From the NCBI RefSeq assembly GCF_000010165.1, contig NC_012491.1:2177501-2241500 (forward strand): DNA of 64,000 nucleotides. The letters are read 5' to 3'. The notes beneath the pieces were generated by a model, which was not told the DNA's origin, did not search any database, and saw only the letters and a list, made by a program, of their open reading frames with translations. Source of the DNA: Brevibacillus brevis NBRC 100599. GTDB lineage: Bacteria > Bacillota > Bacilli > Brevibacillales > Brevibacillaceae. The stretch's first letter is position 1, and the number at the start of each line of letters is the position of its first letter. Shown here in pieces: positions 8,362 through 16,976 of this stretch. The position numbers were made by a program, and so were the translations under genes.

Positions 8362-9020
8362 AAGAAACCGAGAGCTATCGTGAACGTATTGCCCGCCGCG
8401 CAGCATTGGAAGTGGAAGACGGGATGATTATTAACTTGGGAATCGGCATTCCAACGTTAGTTGCGGATTTTATCCCAGCTGAGAAACGAGTCATGTTTCA
8501 CGCGGAGAACGGCATCCTTGGTACAGGACCAAGCCCTGCGAAAGGCGAGGAGAACGCCATGCTATGCAATGCGGGCGGTTTTCCTGTCACGCTTGCCACA
8601 GGGGCATCCTTTTTTGACAGTGCGACTGCTTTTGCCATCATCCGCCGTGGACTATTGGATATGACGATTTTAGGAGTCTTGGAAGTAAGCCAAAATGGTG
8701 ACATTGCCAACTGGATCGTTCCAGGCAAGCGTGTCCCTGGCATGGGTGGAGCTATGGAGCTGGCACAAAAGGCCAAGAAGGTCATGGTTGTGACCACGCA
8801 TCTGGATAAAAACGGACGTTCGAAAATCGTTCGGGAATGCTCACTGCCGTTAACCGCGACAAAAGCTGCGGATTTGATCATCACGGACATGGCTGTAATG
8901 GAGGTCATGCCAGATGGTTTGTACCTGCGAGAAGTCATGTATCCATACAGTGTCGCTGACGTGATTGGAGCAACGGAAGCCGAACTCAAGATGGACGGAG
9001 AGGTTGGCGTTTTCCGCTAA
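8343..9020 (+). CDS. 3-oxoacid CoA-transferase subunit B
   Basis: A 225-residue beta subunit of the CoA-transferase. It has the catalytic glutamate motif in HAENGILGTGP (Glu at about residue 55), LGIGIPTLVADFIP and the RGLLDMTILGVLEVSQNGDIANW segment. This glutamate forms the glutamyl-CoA thioester in the family's ping-pong mechanism. It overlaps subunit A by 19 bp and precedes the deacetylase by 32 bp. Expected partner: the preceding gene, in an A2B2 enzyme. The precise acid substrate is not visible, but the neighbours argue for a lysine-derived 3-keto-acid. Confidence 0.92.
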   Translation: MGMGEVKETESYRERIARRAALEVEDGMIINLGIGIPTLVADFIPAEKRVMFHAENGILGTGPSPAKGEENAMLCNAGGFPVTLATGASFFDSATAFAIIRRGLLDMTILGVLEVSQNGDIANWIVPGKRVPGMGGAMELAQKAKKVMVVTTHLDKNGRSKIVRECSLPLTATKAADLIITDMAVMEVMPDGLYLREVMYPYSVADVIGATEAELKMDGEVGVFR

Positions 9021-9052
9021 GCAAAGACAAATCCATGGAACGGGGGAAAAAC

Positions 9053-10333
9053 ATGGCAAACTGGCAGGTGCTTATACGGGAGCAGTTGGAAAAAGATCGC
9101 GAGGCCGCAGTTCAACTGCTGCAGCAATGGGTAAAAAGCCCGAGTGTACAAGGAGAAGAGCAATCCATTCAACAAAGCATTGCAGAGCTTTTGGAGCAGA
9201 TGGGGCTGGCCGTTGACTTATGGGTGATGGAAGGCGATGAGCTGGTGTCACATCCGTATTTTGTCTCCCCGCGTACGACGTTTGAAAGCAGCCCGAATGT
9301 CGTCGGTGTGTGGAAGGGACAAGGAGAGGGCCGGTCCATCATTCTAAACGGACACGTGGATGTAGTGCCCGCGGGTGATCTGGCACAGTGGAGCGATGAT
9401 CCGTTTAGCGGGAAGGTTGCGGACGGCAAGCTTTACGGGCGCGGAGCAACCGACATGAAGGGTGGAAACTTATCTTCCCTGTTGGCGATCCAGGTTCTAC
9501 AGAAGTTGGGTGTGCAGCTGAAAGGCGACGTCATTTTTCAAAGCGTCGTAGAAGAAGAAAGCGGTGGTGCAGGCACATTGGCGACGATCATTCGTGGTTA
9601 CAAGGCGGATGCTGCCCTGATTCCAGAGCCGACCAATATGAAAATTTTCCCGAAGCAGCAAGGTTCCATGTGGTTCAGATTGACCGTCAAAGGCCGTTCA
9701 GCTCACGGAGGGACCCGCTACGAGGGAGTCAGTGCCATCGAAAAGAGCATGCTCGTCGTTCAAGCAATTGGCCAATTGGAAAAAGAGCGTAATGATCGAC
9801 TCGACGATCCGCTTTACGCCAAGCTGCCCATTCCAATCCCGATTAATCTGGGGGTGATTGAGGGAGGCAAGTGGCCTTCGTCTGTAGCTGATCTCGTCAA
9901 GCTGGAAGGAAGGATGGGAGTTGCCCCAGGAGAACAGATGGACGATGCCAAAGCGGAAATGGCGGCAGCACTCAAAAAGCTGGCAGAGGTCGACCCGTGG
10001 TTTGCGGAGCAGCCTGTTGAGCTGGAGTGGTTCGGAGCTCGTTGGGTTCCGGGAGCAGTGGAGCTCGATCATCCGTTAATGGATATTTTGCAAGCGCAGT
10101 TTGAAGCTGTGACAGGAGATCGTGCCATTGTGGAAGCATCGCCTTGGGGAACAGACGGCGGTTTGTTGACTGCTTTGGCCAATACGCCAGCGATTGTTGT
10201 TGGACCTGGAGTCACGCAGGTTGCACATTACCCGAATGAGCACATCGTGTTGGATGAGGTGTTCCGTTGTGCGGAGATCTTTGCGCTGACGTTACTAGAA
10301 TGGTGCGGTGTAGCTGAAAGAGTGACAGAGTAA
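9053..10333 (+). CDS. M20 family deacetylase/peptidase (YodQ-like)
   Basis: A 426-residue M20/ArgE-DapE class zinc hydrolase. Metal-site motifs are intact: LNGHVDVVPAGD (His, Asp), GRGATDMKGGN (bridging Asp), VVEEESGGAGT (catalytic Glu and metal Glu), IPEPTNMKIF and, near the end, PNEHIVLDE (last His). As the YodQ counterpart it would remove an acetyl group, plausibly undoing the YodP/AblB acetylation after transamination. ATG 9053 has a GGGGG purine run seven bases upstream; ATG 9035 has none. It is the fourth gene of the operon beginning at 6300. Confidence 0.9.
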   Translation: MANWQVLIREQLEKDREAAVQLLQQWVKSPSVQGEEQSIQQSIAELLEQMGLAVDLWVMEGDELVSHPYFVSPRTTFESSPNVVGVWKGQGEGRSIILNGHVDVVPAGDLAQWSDDPFSGKVADGKLYGRGATDMKGGNLSSLLAIQVLQKLGVQLKGDVIFQSVVEEESGGAGTLATIIRGYKADAALIPEPTNMKIFPKQQGSMWFRLTVKGRSAHGGTRYEGVSAIEKSMLVVQAIGQLEKERNDRLDDPLYAKLPIPIPINLGVIEGGKWPSSVADLVKLEGRMGVAPGEQMDDAKAEMAAALKKLAEVDPWFAEQPVELEWFGARWVPGAVELDHPLMDILQAQFEAVTGDRAIVEASPWGTDGGLLTALANTPAIVVGPGVTQVAHYPNEHIVLDEVFRCAEIFALTLLEWCGVAERVTE

Positions 10334-10430
10334 AGATATCCAAATATTTAAAATTCAAGACAGGAAGGCACGGGTATGAGGGAGAATGATTGCAAGGTGA
10401 ACGCCAATCAATGAGGGTGGGGATATGCCG

Positions 10431-11849
10431 ATGAAAAAAACGTGCTTTATCGGGGGAGAATGGGTGCCAGCTACTGTTCATGCACCCCTACTCTCTCCAT
10501 GTACGGGTCAAGAGATTGCACAAATTTCGCAAGCAGACTCATCATTGGTTGAAAAAGCAATTGCTGCGGCCCACGAAGCGACTGCCGTCATGCGGCGCCT
10601 TTCTGCCTATCAACGTGCCTTCCTACTTGAAAGAATCTCGATTTTGATGAATGAACGTTTGGAGGAAGCGGCGCGGATCATCGCAATAGAAGCGGGGAAA
10701 CCAATCAAAACAGCCCGTGGTGAAGTGATTCGAACCATTCAGACGTATAAGTTTGCGGCAGAGGAAGCCAAACGCCTCCACGGCGAAATCGTACCTCTCG
10801 ATGCAGCGATCGGGGGAGAGGGACGCTTGGCTTATACCGTGCGTGAACCACTGGGAGTTATCGGGGCCATTACACCCTTTCCTTTTCCGATGAATCTCGT
10901 TGCCCATAAGGTCGGACCTGCTCTCGCTGCTGGCAATACCGTAGTTCTCAAGCCAGCATCGCAGACACCGCTTAGCGCATTGTTTCTCGCAGAGCTCGCA
11001 GAGCAAGCTGGTGTGCCTGCTGGCGCCCTCAATGTGATCACGGGTAGTGGGGCGAGCGTTGGCGATCAAATCGTGTCTGACCCGAGAGTCAGGGCGGTGA
11101 CCTTTACAGGGAATCCAATTGTTGGGCTGGATATACGCAATCGAGCGGGAATGAAAAGAGTCACGCTCGAGCTGGGATCGAATTCGGCAGTGATCGTTGA
11201 TCGCGATGTGCAACTGAATGAAGTGATTCCCCGATGCGTTTTTGGCGCCTTCGCCTACTCTGGGCAGGTATGCATCTCTGTGCAAAGAATTTATGTGGTC
11301 AAAGAAATCTATCAGGATTTCGTCCAACGTTTTGTTGAACAAACACGAGCACTACGCGGTGGTGATTCGCTTTCTGAGGATGCGGACTATTCCGCTATGA
11401 TCAATCCCCGGGAAACAGAACGTGCGATGGAGTGGATTCATGAGGCACTCCTACAAGGGGCGCGTTTGGAGTGTGGGGGACAGATCGTGGATCGGATGCT
11501 CCAGCCTACGGTGTTGACGGGTGTTCCGGCAGATGCAAAAGTATCTTGTCAGGAAGTACTCGGCCCTGTCGTTCTCATCAATCCAGTGGAGTCGGTCCGG
11601 CATGGCATTACGTTGGTCAACGATTCCCGCTTTGGATTACAGGCTGGTGTCTATACCAACAATCTGTCGTTGGCTTTGGAAGCGGCAGAAGAACTTCGCG
11701 TGGGCGGTGTGATGGTAAATGATATTCCGACATTTCGCGTGGACCATATGCCCTATGGTGGCGTAAAGGAGAGCGGACTTGGTCGGGAAGGGGTCAAATA
11801 CGCGATAGAAGAAATGACGGAATTGAAACTCGTTGCCATCAAGCGATAA
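10431..11849 (+). CDS. NAD(P)-dependent aldehyde dehydrogenase
   Basis: A 472-residue ALDH-superfamily enzyme of the succinate-semialdehyde/lactaldehyde type. Seen: EPLGVIGAITPFPFPMNL, VLKPASQTPLSALFLAEL, VTFTGNPIVG (NAD loop), TLELGSNSAVIV with the general-base Glu at about residue 244, and FAYSGQVCISVQRI with the catalytic Cys. It would oxidise a semialdehyde to an acid. It follows the yod-like operon after 97 bp and probably takes the semialdehyde of the lysine route, but the substrate is inferred from position only. ATG 10431 has GGTGGGG eight bases upstream; ATG 10425 is too close to that site. No terminator separates it from the tRNA region. Confidence 0.88.
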   Translation: MKKTCFIGGEWVPATVHAPLLSPCTGQEIAQISQADSSLVEKAIAAAHEATAVMRRLSAYQRAFLLERISILMNERLEEAARIIAIEAGKPIKTARGEVIRTIQTYKFAAEEAKRLHGEIVPLDAAIGGEGRLAYTVREPLGVIGAITPFPFPMNLVAHKVGPALAAGNTVVLKPASQTPLSALFLAELAEQAGVPAGALNVITGSGASVGDQIVSDPRVRAVTFTGNPIVGLDIRNRAGMKRVTLELGSNSAVIVDRDVQLNEVIPRCVFGAFAYSGQVCISVQRIYVVKEIYQDFVQRFVEQTRALRGGDSLSEDADYSAMINPRETERAMEWIHEALLQGARLECGGQIVDRMLQPTVLTGVPADAKVSCQEVLGPVVLINPVESVRHGITLVNDSRFGLQAGVYTNNLSLALEAAEELRVGGVMVNDIPTFRVDHMPYGGVKESGLGREGVKYAIEEMTELKLVAIKR

Positions 11850-11869
11850 AAGAAATAATGAAAGAGCTC

Positions 11870-11899
11870 TTGCAAAAAATAGTAGAGCTGTGATATAAT
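11870..11899 (+). promoter_or_regulatory. Sigma-A promoter of tRNA-Ser
   Basis: TTGCAA at 11870-11875 and TATAAT at 11894-11899 are separated by 18 bases, and the tRNA begins 18 bases after the -10 box. Confidence 0.75.
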
Positions 11900-11916
11900 T
11901 TATATTGTTGAAATAC

Positions 11917-12005
11917 GGAGGGATACCGAAGTGGTCATAACGGGGCGGTCTTGAAAACCGTTAGAGTGCAAGCTCACGCGGGTTCGAATCCTGCTCCCTC
12001 CGCCA
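11917..12005 (+). tRNA. tRNA-Ser (anticodon UGA)
   Basis: An 89-nt class II tRNA read by eye. The acceptor arm is GGAGGGA paired with TCCCTCC, then discriminator G and an encoded CCA. The anticodon loop CTTGAAA gives anticodon TGA, which reads UCA/UCN serine codons. There is a long variable arm (AGAGTGCAAGCTCACGC region) and a T-loop GGTTCGAATCC, all as expected for bacterial tRNA-Ser. It stands alone rather than in an rRNA/tRNA cluster. Confidence 0.95.
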
Positions 12006-12021
12006 TAAATACAAATGAACC

Positions 12022-12051
12022 GACTCCAGTTGAAAAGCTGGGGTCTTTTTT
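12022..12051 (+). terminator. Terminator after tRNA-Ser
   Basis: GACTCCAG at 12022-12029 pairs with CTGGGGTC at 12038-12045 (one G-U pair), followed by TTTTTT. The rest of the gap up to 12161 shows a TATAAT-like element near 12122 but no gene. Confidence 0.85.
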
Positions 12052-12161
12052 ATGGTCGAGAGCTTTGAGAGTGGTTGTCGGCTCTTTTTTGTAAAAATAT
12101 CAGAAAATAAAGAAAACTATTATATAATGGAGAGGAGACTATAACTGATGGGGGAATTTGC

Positions 12162-13727
12162 ATGCTTGAAGCGCAAAGGGTTCGTAGAAATGCACTTGGC
12201 GATATTTTGCGAAGAAGTCGTGGACGAAATCCTGATAAGCCTGCCCTATACTTTGAGGAAGAAGTATTGACCTACACGCAGCTTGATCAGCTTGCTAACA
12301 AGACAGCTCATTCGCTTCTTTCCAAAGGCTTGCAAAAAGGGGAGCGGGTAGCAGTATTGTCACGCAACTCGATGGATTTTGCGATTCTAAACTTTGGGAT
12401 AGCAAAAGCAGGGGCCATCATGGTGCCGATCAACTTCATGTTGAATAAAGAAGATGTCGCCTATATTTTCGGTCATGCGGAAGTGAGTGCGTGCTTCGCA
12501 GCTCCCGAATTCATGCAACTCGCCCAAGACGGACTCCAATTAGCTGGAATGTCCCCCAAGCTGCTTTCTCTTATGTCCAAACCAGCCGTACAAGCAGGGG
12601 AATGGTTGCCTTTTCGCACGCTGATTGAAGCGGCAGACGACCACGAGCCTGAAGTAGACATAGTGGACGAAGATGTTGTGCAGATTTTGTATACCAGCGG
12701 AACGGAATCAAAGCCAAAGGGCGTTATGCTCACACATAAAAGCATTATCTCCGAATATGTCAGCACGATTATCGAAGGCGGGATGACTCAGGATGATGTG
12801 GCTGTTCATGCACTTCCCTTGTTCCATAGTGCACAGCTTCACTGCTTTTTGGGACCGTACGTGTATCTAGGTGGAAGTGGAATTATTTTGGAACAGGCAA
12901 CCCCAGCGTTGATGCTACAGACAGTAGAGACGTATAAGGCGACTCAGTTGTTTTGCCCGCCAACTGTGTGGATTGCTTTACTGCGGTCTCCCGATTTTGC
13001 CGCGCGTAATTTGAGTTCTTTGCAAAAGTGCTACTATGGTGCAGCAATCATGCCAGTAGAAGTGTTAAAAGAGCTCGGTAAACGCCTTCCAAACGCTCAG
13101 TTTTACAATTTTTACGGACAGACGGAAGTGGCGCCATTAGCAACTGTGTTACAACCGAAGGATCAGATGAGAAAACCAGGCTCTGCAGGCAAGCCAGCAT
13201 TAAATGTGGAAACGAAAATCGTCGATGATGACGGGAATGAAGTCCCTCGTGGTAGTGTTGGTGAAATTGTACACAGGACCAGCCATGCGATGCTGGGGTA
13301 TTTCCGAGATGAGGAAAAGACACAGGCTGCCTTCCAAGGAGGGTGGTTTCACAGCGGGGATTTAGGCATCATGGATGACGAAGGCTATATCACGGTCGTT
13401 GACCGGAAAAAAGATATGATTAAATCGGGGGGAGAGAACGTAGCAAGCAGGGAGGTTGAGGAGCTTATTTATCAACATCCGAAAGTGTCAGAGGTCGCTG
13501 TGATCGGAGTTCCCCATCCGTTCTGGATCGAAGCAGTGACGGCTGTTGTTGTCCCAAAAGCGGGTGAGTTACTGACTGCTGACGAGATGCTTGCTTTTTG
13601 CAAAGACCGCCTTTCCTCCTTCAAAGCACCCAAATATGTAGTGATTGCTGACAATCTTCCTCGAAACCCCAGCGGAAAAATCTTGAAAAGAGAGTTGCGC
13701 CTCCGATACGAAACACTGACGACTTAG
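12162..13727 (+). CDS. Long-chain fatty acid/acyl-CoA ligase
   Basis: A 521-residue ANL-superfamily acyl-CoA synthetase. Seen: ILYTSGTESKPKGVMLTH (P-loop for ATP), FYNFYGQTEVAPLATV (A5 motif), GWFHSGDLGIMDDEGYITVVDRKKD (A7/A8 hinge), and NPSGKILKREL with the catalytic C-terminal Lys. It makes acyl-AMP and then acyl-CoA from a carboxylic acid. Chain-length preference is not readable. The GGGGGAATTTGC region gives a usable ribosome site for ATG 12162. It appears monocistronic and shares a terminator with the convergent cell-wall gene. Confidence 0.88.
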   Translation: MLEAQRVRRNALGDILRRSRGRNPDKPALYFEEEVLTYTQLDQLANKTAHSLLSKGLQKGERVAVLSRNSMDFAILNFGIAKAGAIMVPINFMLNKEDVAYIFGHAEVSACFAAPEFMQLAQDGLQLAGMSPKLLSLMSKPAVQAGEWLPFRTLIEAADDHEPEVDIVDEDVVQILYTSGTESKPKGVMLTHKSIISEYVSTIIEGGMTQDDVAVHALPLFHSAQLHCFLGPYVYLGGSGIILEQATPALMLQTVETYKATQLFCPPTVWIALLRSPDFAARNLSSLQKCYYGAAIMPVEVLKELGKRLPNAQFYNFYGQTEVAPLATVLQPKDQMRKPGSAGKPALNVETKIVDDDGNEVPRGSVGEIVHRTSHAMLGYFRDEEKTQAAFQGGWFHSGDLGIMDDEGYITVVDRKKDMIKSGGENVASREVEELIYQHPKVSEVAVIGVPHPFWIEAVTAVVVPKAGELLTADEMLAFCKDRLSSFKAPKYVVIADNLPRNPSGKILKRELRLRYETLTT

Positions 13728-13751
13728 CCAGTCACAAGGTCTAAAGCACAG

Positions 13752-13777
13752 AAAAACCCGCTCTGTTATGGAGCGGG
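13752..13777. terminator. Bidirectional terminator between convergent genes
   Basis: CCCGCTC at 13757-13763 pairs with GAGCGGG at 13771-13777. The minus strand continues GGGTTTTTC, so it serves best the NamZ-deacetylase gene; the plus side has only a weak T-run. Confidence 0.8.
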
Positions 13778-13792
13778 CGTTTGCTGCTGTGA

Positions 13793-15859
13793 TTATTTGA
13801 CGTTGGAAACAGTTGGGCGATCGGCTTGAATGACTTCAAAACGATAACCTTTTTCCTTCAAATACGAAATGATTTGGGGGAGAGCTTCAGCTGTTGGCGA
13901 CTTGGTGCTGGAATCATGCATCAAGACAACGATTTCTTTTTGTGACTTTACTTGCTGCTTTACATTTGCCAGTGCCTGCGCGGCTGTGTACTTGTTGCTC
14001 CTTGCATCGCCGTTTGTTACATTCCAGTCGATAAACGTATAGCCACGTTGTTTTGCTTCTTCTTTGATCGCATGCATGACGGTCTGCTGCTTGTTATAAC
14101 GTGTGGGATCTTGATATTTCAAACTAACGGTATTCGTACTGCCACCTGGATAGCGGTACACGGTTGGTTTTACGCCAATTGCCTTTTCAATCATTTGACT
14201 ACCTTTTTCCACGTCTGCAAAAAAGCCATCCATATTTTTGTAAAGAAGCTGATAATTATGGGAATACGAATGTCCTCCCACCGCATGTCCTTCAGCTACG
14301 ATCCGTTTGAGAATGGCCTCATGACCAGCTACCTCACGGCCCACAATAAAGAAAGTGGCTTTGACCTGATGCGCTTTCAGCGTATCCAAAATGCGTGGAG
14401 TGACAGGTGAAGGTCCATCGTCAAAGGTTAAATAAGCGATCTTCTCAGAAGACTTCGGTGTCTGAGGGATCGGCTTTGTAGCTGGTTCAGGCTTCTTCGT
14501 TTGATTGGTCGTTCCTTTTTGTTTGTCAGTCTGCGGTGGAGTCGGTGTCTCTGGTTTTGCTGGCTTAGATGGTTTTGGTTGTTCTGGTTTCGGTTGCTCC
14601 GGTTTCTTTGGTTGTTCTGGCTGCTTTGGTTGCTTCTGTTGAAGCGGCTGCATCGGGATAAACGGTTCATCGCCATAGATCAAATATTTTTGCCGCAGCT
14701 CAACAAATTTCTTAAGATCCGCTTCATAGGAAGAAACAATCTCCTGAGGGGATTTGCCTTGTTCGAGAAGCAGACCGATTTTGTTGGTACCCATCACCTT
14801 GTCGAACATGGAGATTTGCATACTCGTACTTTTTGGTATAGGGAATGATTGTAATTGCTTGGCATAAGCCAGCGCGTAAATACCTGTTTTTGCCGGGTTA
14901 AACTGATGTGGATCGTTGATCTGAAGGCGGACGCCCCCGGCAGTTCCTTTAGTCTCAGGAATAAAGATGACGCCAGGCAGAAGACTTCCATTTAACAGAT
15001 CGGCGTACTTGTGCGAATCTAGACCCTCTGCCCCGATCCAAGTGAAATGGTCGCCTTGTCGAAGGGGGGTACCCTCACCCAAACCAGTTGCCATATACCC
15101 GAAAACCGAGGTCAAGTTAGGGAGATGCGGAGAACTCGGAATCCAGGCCAATCCTGTCTGTTGATAAATCAAGCTACGTGTATACCCTTGCATCGGAATA
15201 ACGGTTAGATCTACACCGATGGTACGATTGAAATACAAGGCCAGCTCTCCGATGGTCATGCCATGTGCAAGCGGGAGGGTATCCACTCCGATAAAGGAAC
15301 GGTAAGGCAGTTCAACTACTGGCCCCTCGACAATCGTTCCACCGAGAGGATTCGGTCGATCCAGTACCATTACTTCTTTTCCTTGTTCTTTTGCTGCAGT
15401 CATGGCGTATTGCAAGGTAGATATGTATGTGTAGGTTCTCGATCCAATATCCTGCAAATCAACGAGAAGAATATCAATGTCTTTGAGCATTTCTGGTGTC
15501 GGCTTGCGAGTTGAACCAGACAAGCCGTAGACCGGAATAGCGTAGACGGGATGAACAAAGCTCGTTACCTGTTTTCCTGCTACCGTTTTTCCGTCGAGGC
15601 CGTGTTCAGGTGCAAAGAGAGCGGCTAAATGGACGGAGCGATCTCGTCGTAACATGTCGATCGTGCTAACCATTTGACTGTTCTGACCTGTTTGATTCGT
15701 AATTAATCCGACTTTTTTGCCTTCAATGAGATAGTGGAACTGATTGAACAGTACATCACTTCCCAATTGGATGGCAGTCGTATTGGCGGAGCTTCCTACT
15801 GGAGGAATTAAAGTTAAGATAAGTGCCAGGATGAGGAAAGGGAGAAATTTGTTCATCAT
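13793..15859 (-). CDS. NamZ-type muramidase (DUF1343) fused to polysaccharide deacetylase
   Basis: A 688-residue secreted two-enzyme fusion. A signal peptide (residues 1-25, ending near SSA) leads into a DUF1343/GH171 domain (about 30-395; ITNQTGQNSQMVSTID, FAPEHGLDGK, LVDLQDIGSRTYTYISTLQYAM, VLDRPNPLGG), the family of B. subtilis NamZ, an exo-beta-N-acetylmuramidase. A linker of about 65 residues rich in Pro, Lys and Gln follows, then a NodB deacetylase domain (about 475-680) with all catalytic motifs: TFDDGP, HSYSHN metal-binding histidines, YRYPGG and VLMHDSS. It should act on cell-wall peptidoglycan outside the membrane. The two activities usually sit on separate proteins. It stands alone, convergent with the acyl-CoA ligase. 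Confidence 0.9.
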   Translation of the reverse strand: MMNKFLPFLILALILTLIPPVGSSANTTAIQLGSDVLFNQFHYLIEGKKVGLITNQTGQNSQMVSTIDMLRRDRSVHLAALFAPEHGLDGKTVAGKQVTSFVHPVYAIPVYGLSGSTRKPTPEMLKDIDILLVDLQDIGSRTYTYISTLQYAMTAAKEQGKEVMVLDRPNPLGGTIVEGPVVELPYRSFIGVDTLPLAHGMTIGELALYFNRTIGVDLTVIPMQGYTRSLIYQQTGLAWIPSSPHLPNLTSVFGYMATGLGEGTPLRQGDHFTWIGAEGLDSHKYADLLNGSLLPGVIFIPETKGTAGGVRLQINDPHQFNPAKTGIYALAYAKQLQSFPIPKSTSMQISMFDKVMGTNKIGLLLEQGKSPQEIVSSYEADLKKFVELRQKYLIYGDEPFIPMQPLQQKQPKQPEQPKKPEQPKPEQPKPSKPAKPETPTPPQTDKQKGTTNQTKKPEPATKPIPQTPKSSEKIAYLTFDDGPSPVTPRILDTLKAHQVKATFFIVGREVAGHEAILKRIVAEGHAVGGHSYSHNYQLLYKNMDGFFADVEKGSQMIEKAIGVKPTVYRYPGGSTNTVSLKYQDPTRYNKQQTVMHAIKEEAKQRGYTFIDWNVTNGDARSNKYTAAQALANVKQQVKSQKEIVVLMHDSSTKSPTAEALPQIISYLKEKGYRFEVIQADRPTVSNVK

Positions 15860-16109
15860 TCATTGCCTCTTTCAAGATAAAATACTGTCGCTTCTTGTCT
15901 ATTGTAACGCTTTTGGAAAGCAAGATGGTTGCATTTTTGTAACAATTTGAAATTAGGTCAAAAGGAGCAGAAAAAAGGAACAGAAAAGAGGAGGGGCATT
16001 AGGAAAAAATGTTCTTTTGAAAGGGAGTCTACAGGAAAATCTTGAAACAGCCTTCATCCTATAGTAGATTAAGAATCGTGTGAACCTTTTTGGAAATGGA
16101 GTGAATGTA
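15860..16109. other. Divergent intergenic region
   Basis: No gene is visible. A possible plus-strand promoter is TTGAAA (about 16042) with TAGATT 17 bases later, serving the stalk-domain gene. The minus-strand gene has no clear promoter here. Confidence 0.35.
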
Positions 16110-16910
16110 TTGCTGAAAAAAGTAACCTCATTACTGCTCGCGATTGCCTTGGTACCGATGGCAGCGTTTTCTGCAGCGGCAGCGACTGCACCTGTAGTGC
16201 CTAAAACCGTACAGAATGCTGTTAAGGTGGAGTACAATAAAAAACAAATTGCGTTTCCTGACCAAGCACCTATTATCTCCCAAGGGCGGACATTGGTTCC
16301 GATTCGTCCGATTGCAGAGAGTCTTGGATTTGAAGTGAAATGGAATGAACAAACTCGTACCGTTACCATCAATAAAGGGAAAGATAACATCAGATTGGTC
16401 GTTACTCAAAAAATTGCCAACAAAAATGGACAAACCATCAACCTCGACGTACCTGCACAGATTGTGAACAAGCGTACTGTAGTGCCTGTTCGTTTCATCG
16501 CGGAAGCTCTGAGCTACAAGGTTGAATGGGATCCGAAGACACAAACGGTATTGATTGCGGATAATGTGAACCCTAATCAAGTCGGCCAACAGGAAAAGCC
16601 AAAAGATACGACGAAACCGGCAACAGATGAGAAAAAGCCTGAGCAGGTAGCTTTGATCGACAAGGAAAGTATTGAAGGGAAATCTACCAAAATAGCTGTG
16701 ATCGGACTGTATCGAGTTACTGGTAAGGTTGATCCGAAAGCGGATCTAACCGTTGTAATTGACGATGATACACATGAAGTAGATGTTAATGCAGATGGAA
16801 CCTTTAAATTACAAATTAATGGCGATGAAGGTATTCGCAGCTTTACCGTAAAAGCTGAAAAAGACGGTAAAAAAGATACTTTTGAAGGCGAATTTATTTC
16901 CATTGATTAA
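16110..16910 (+). CDS. Copper amine oxidase N-terminal (stalk) domain secreted protein
   Basis: A 266-residue secreted protein. A signal peptide (KKVTSLLLAIALVPMAAFSAAAA) is followed by two copies of the stalk-domain hairpin (RTLVPIRPIAESLGFEVKWNEQTRTVTI and RTVVPVRFIAEALSYKVEWDPKTQTVLI), a Lys/Pro-rich linker, and a C-terminal beta-sandwich-like region (residues 175-266) with Asp-rich loops resembling an Ig-like or filamin-type domain. Stalk domains are common in Paenibacillaceae and serve as extracellular adaptors; enzymatic function is not expected. I chose TTG 16110 because GGAG lies eight bases upstream and translation then begins right at the signal peptide; GTG 16080 is possible. Confidence 0.8.
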   Translation: MLKKVTSLLLAIALVPMAAFSAAAATAPVVPKTVQNAVKVEYNKKQIAFPDQAPIISQGRTLVPIRPIAESLGFEVKWNEQTRTVTINKGKDNIRLVVTQKIANKNGQTINLDVPAQIVNKRTVVPVRFIAEALSYKVEWDPKTQTVLIADNVNPNQVGQQEKPKDTTKPATDEKKPEQVALIDKESIEGKSTKIAVIGLYRVTGKVDPKADLTVVIDDDTHEVDVNADGTFKLQINGDEGIRSFTVKAEKDGKKDTFEGEFISID

Positions 16911-16931
16911 GCCATCTGATTTCTGAGTAAG

Positions 16932-16973
16932 AACACCTCCTGCACATCACACTAAGTGCAAGGAGGTGTTTTT
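16932..16973 (+). terminator. Terminator-like hairpin carrying the next gene's ribosome site
   Basis: AACACCTCCTGCAC at 16932-16945 pairs with GTGCAAGGAGGTGTT at 16956-16970 (14 bp, one bulged A, 10-base loop) and is followed by TTT. The 3' arm contains AGGAGGTG (16961-16968), the ribosome site of the lipoprotein gene starting at 16977. The same element may end the stalk-gene transcript and hide the ribosome site on read-through RNA. Confidence 0.75.
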
Positions 16974-16976
16974 GTT

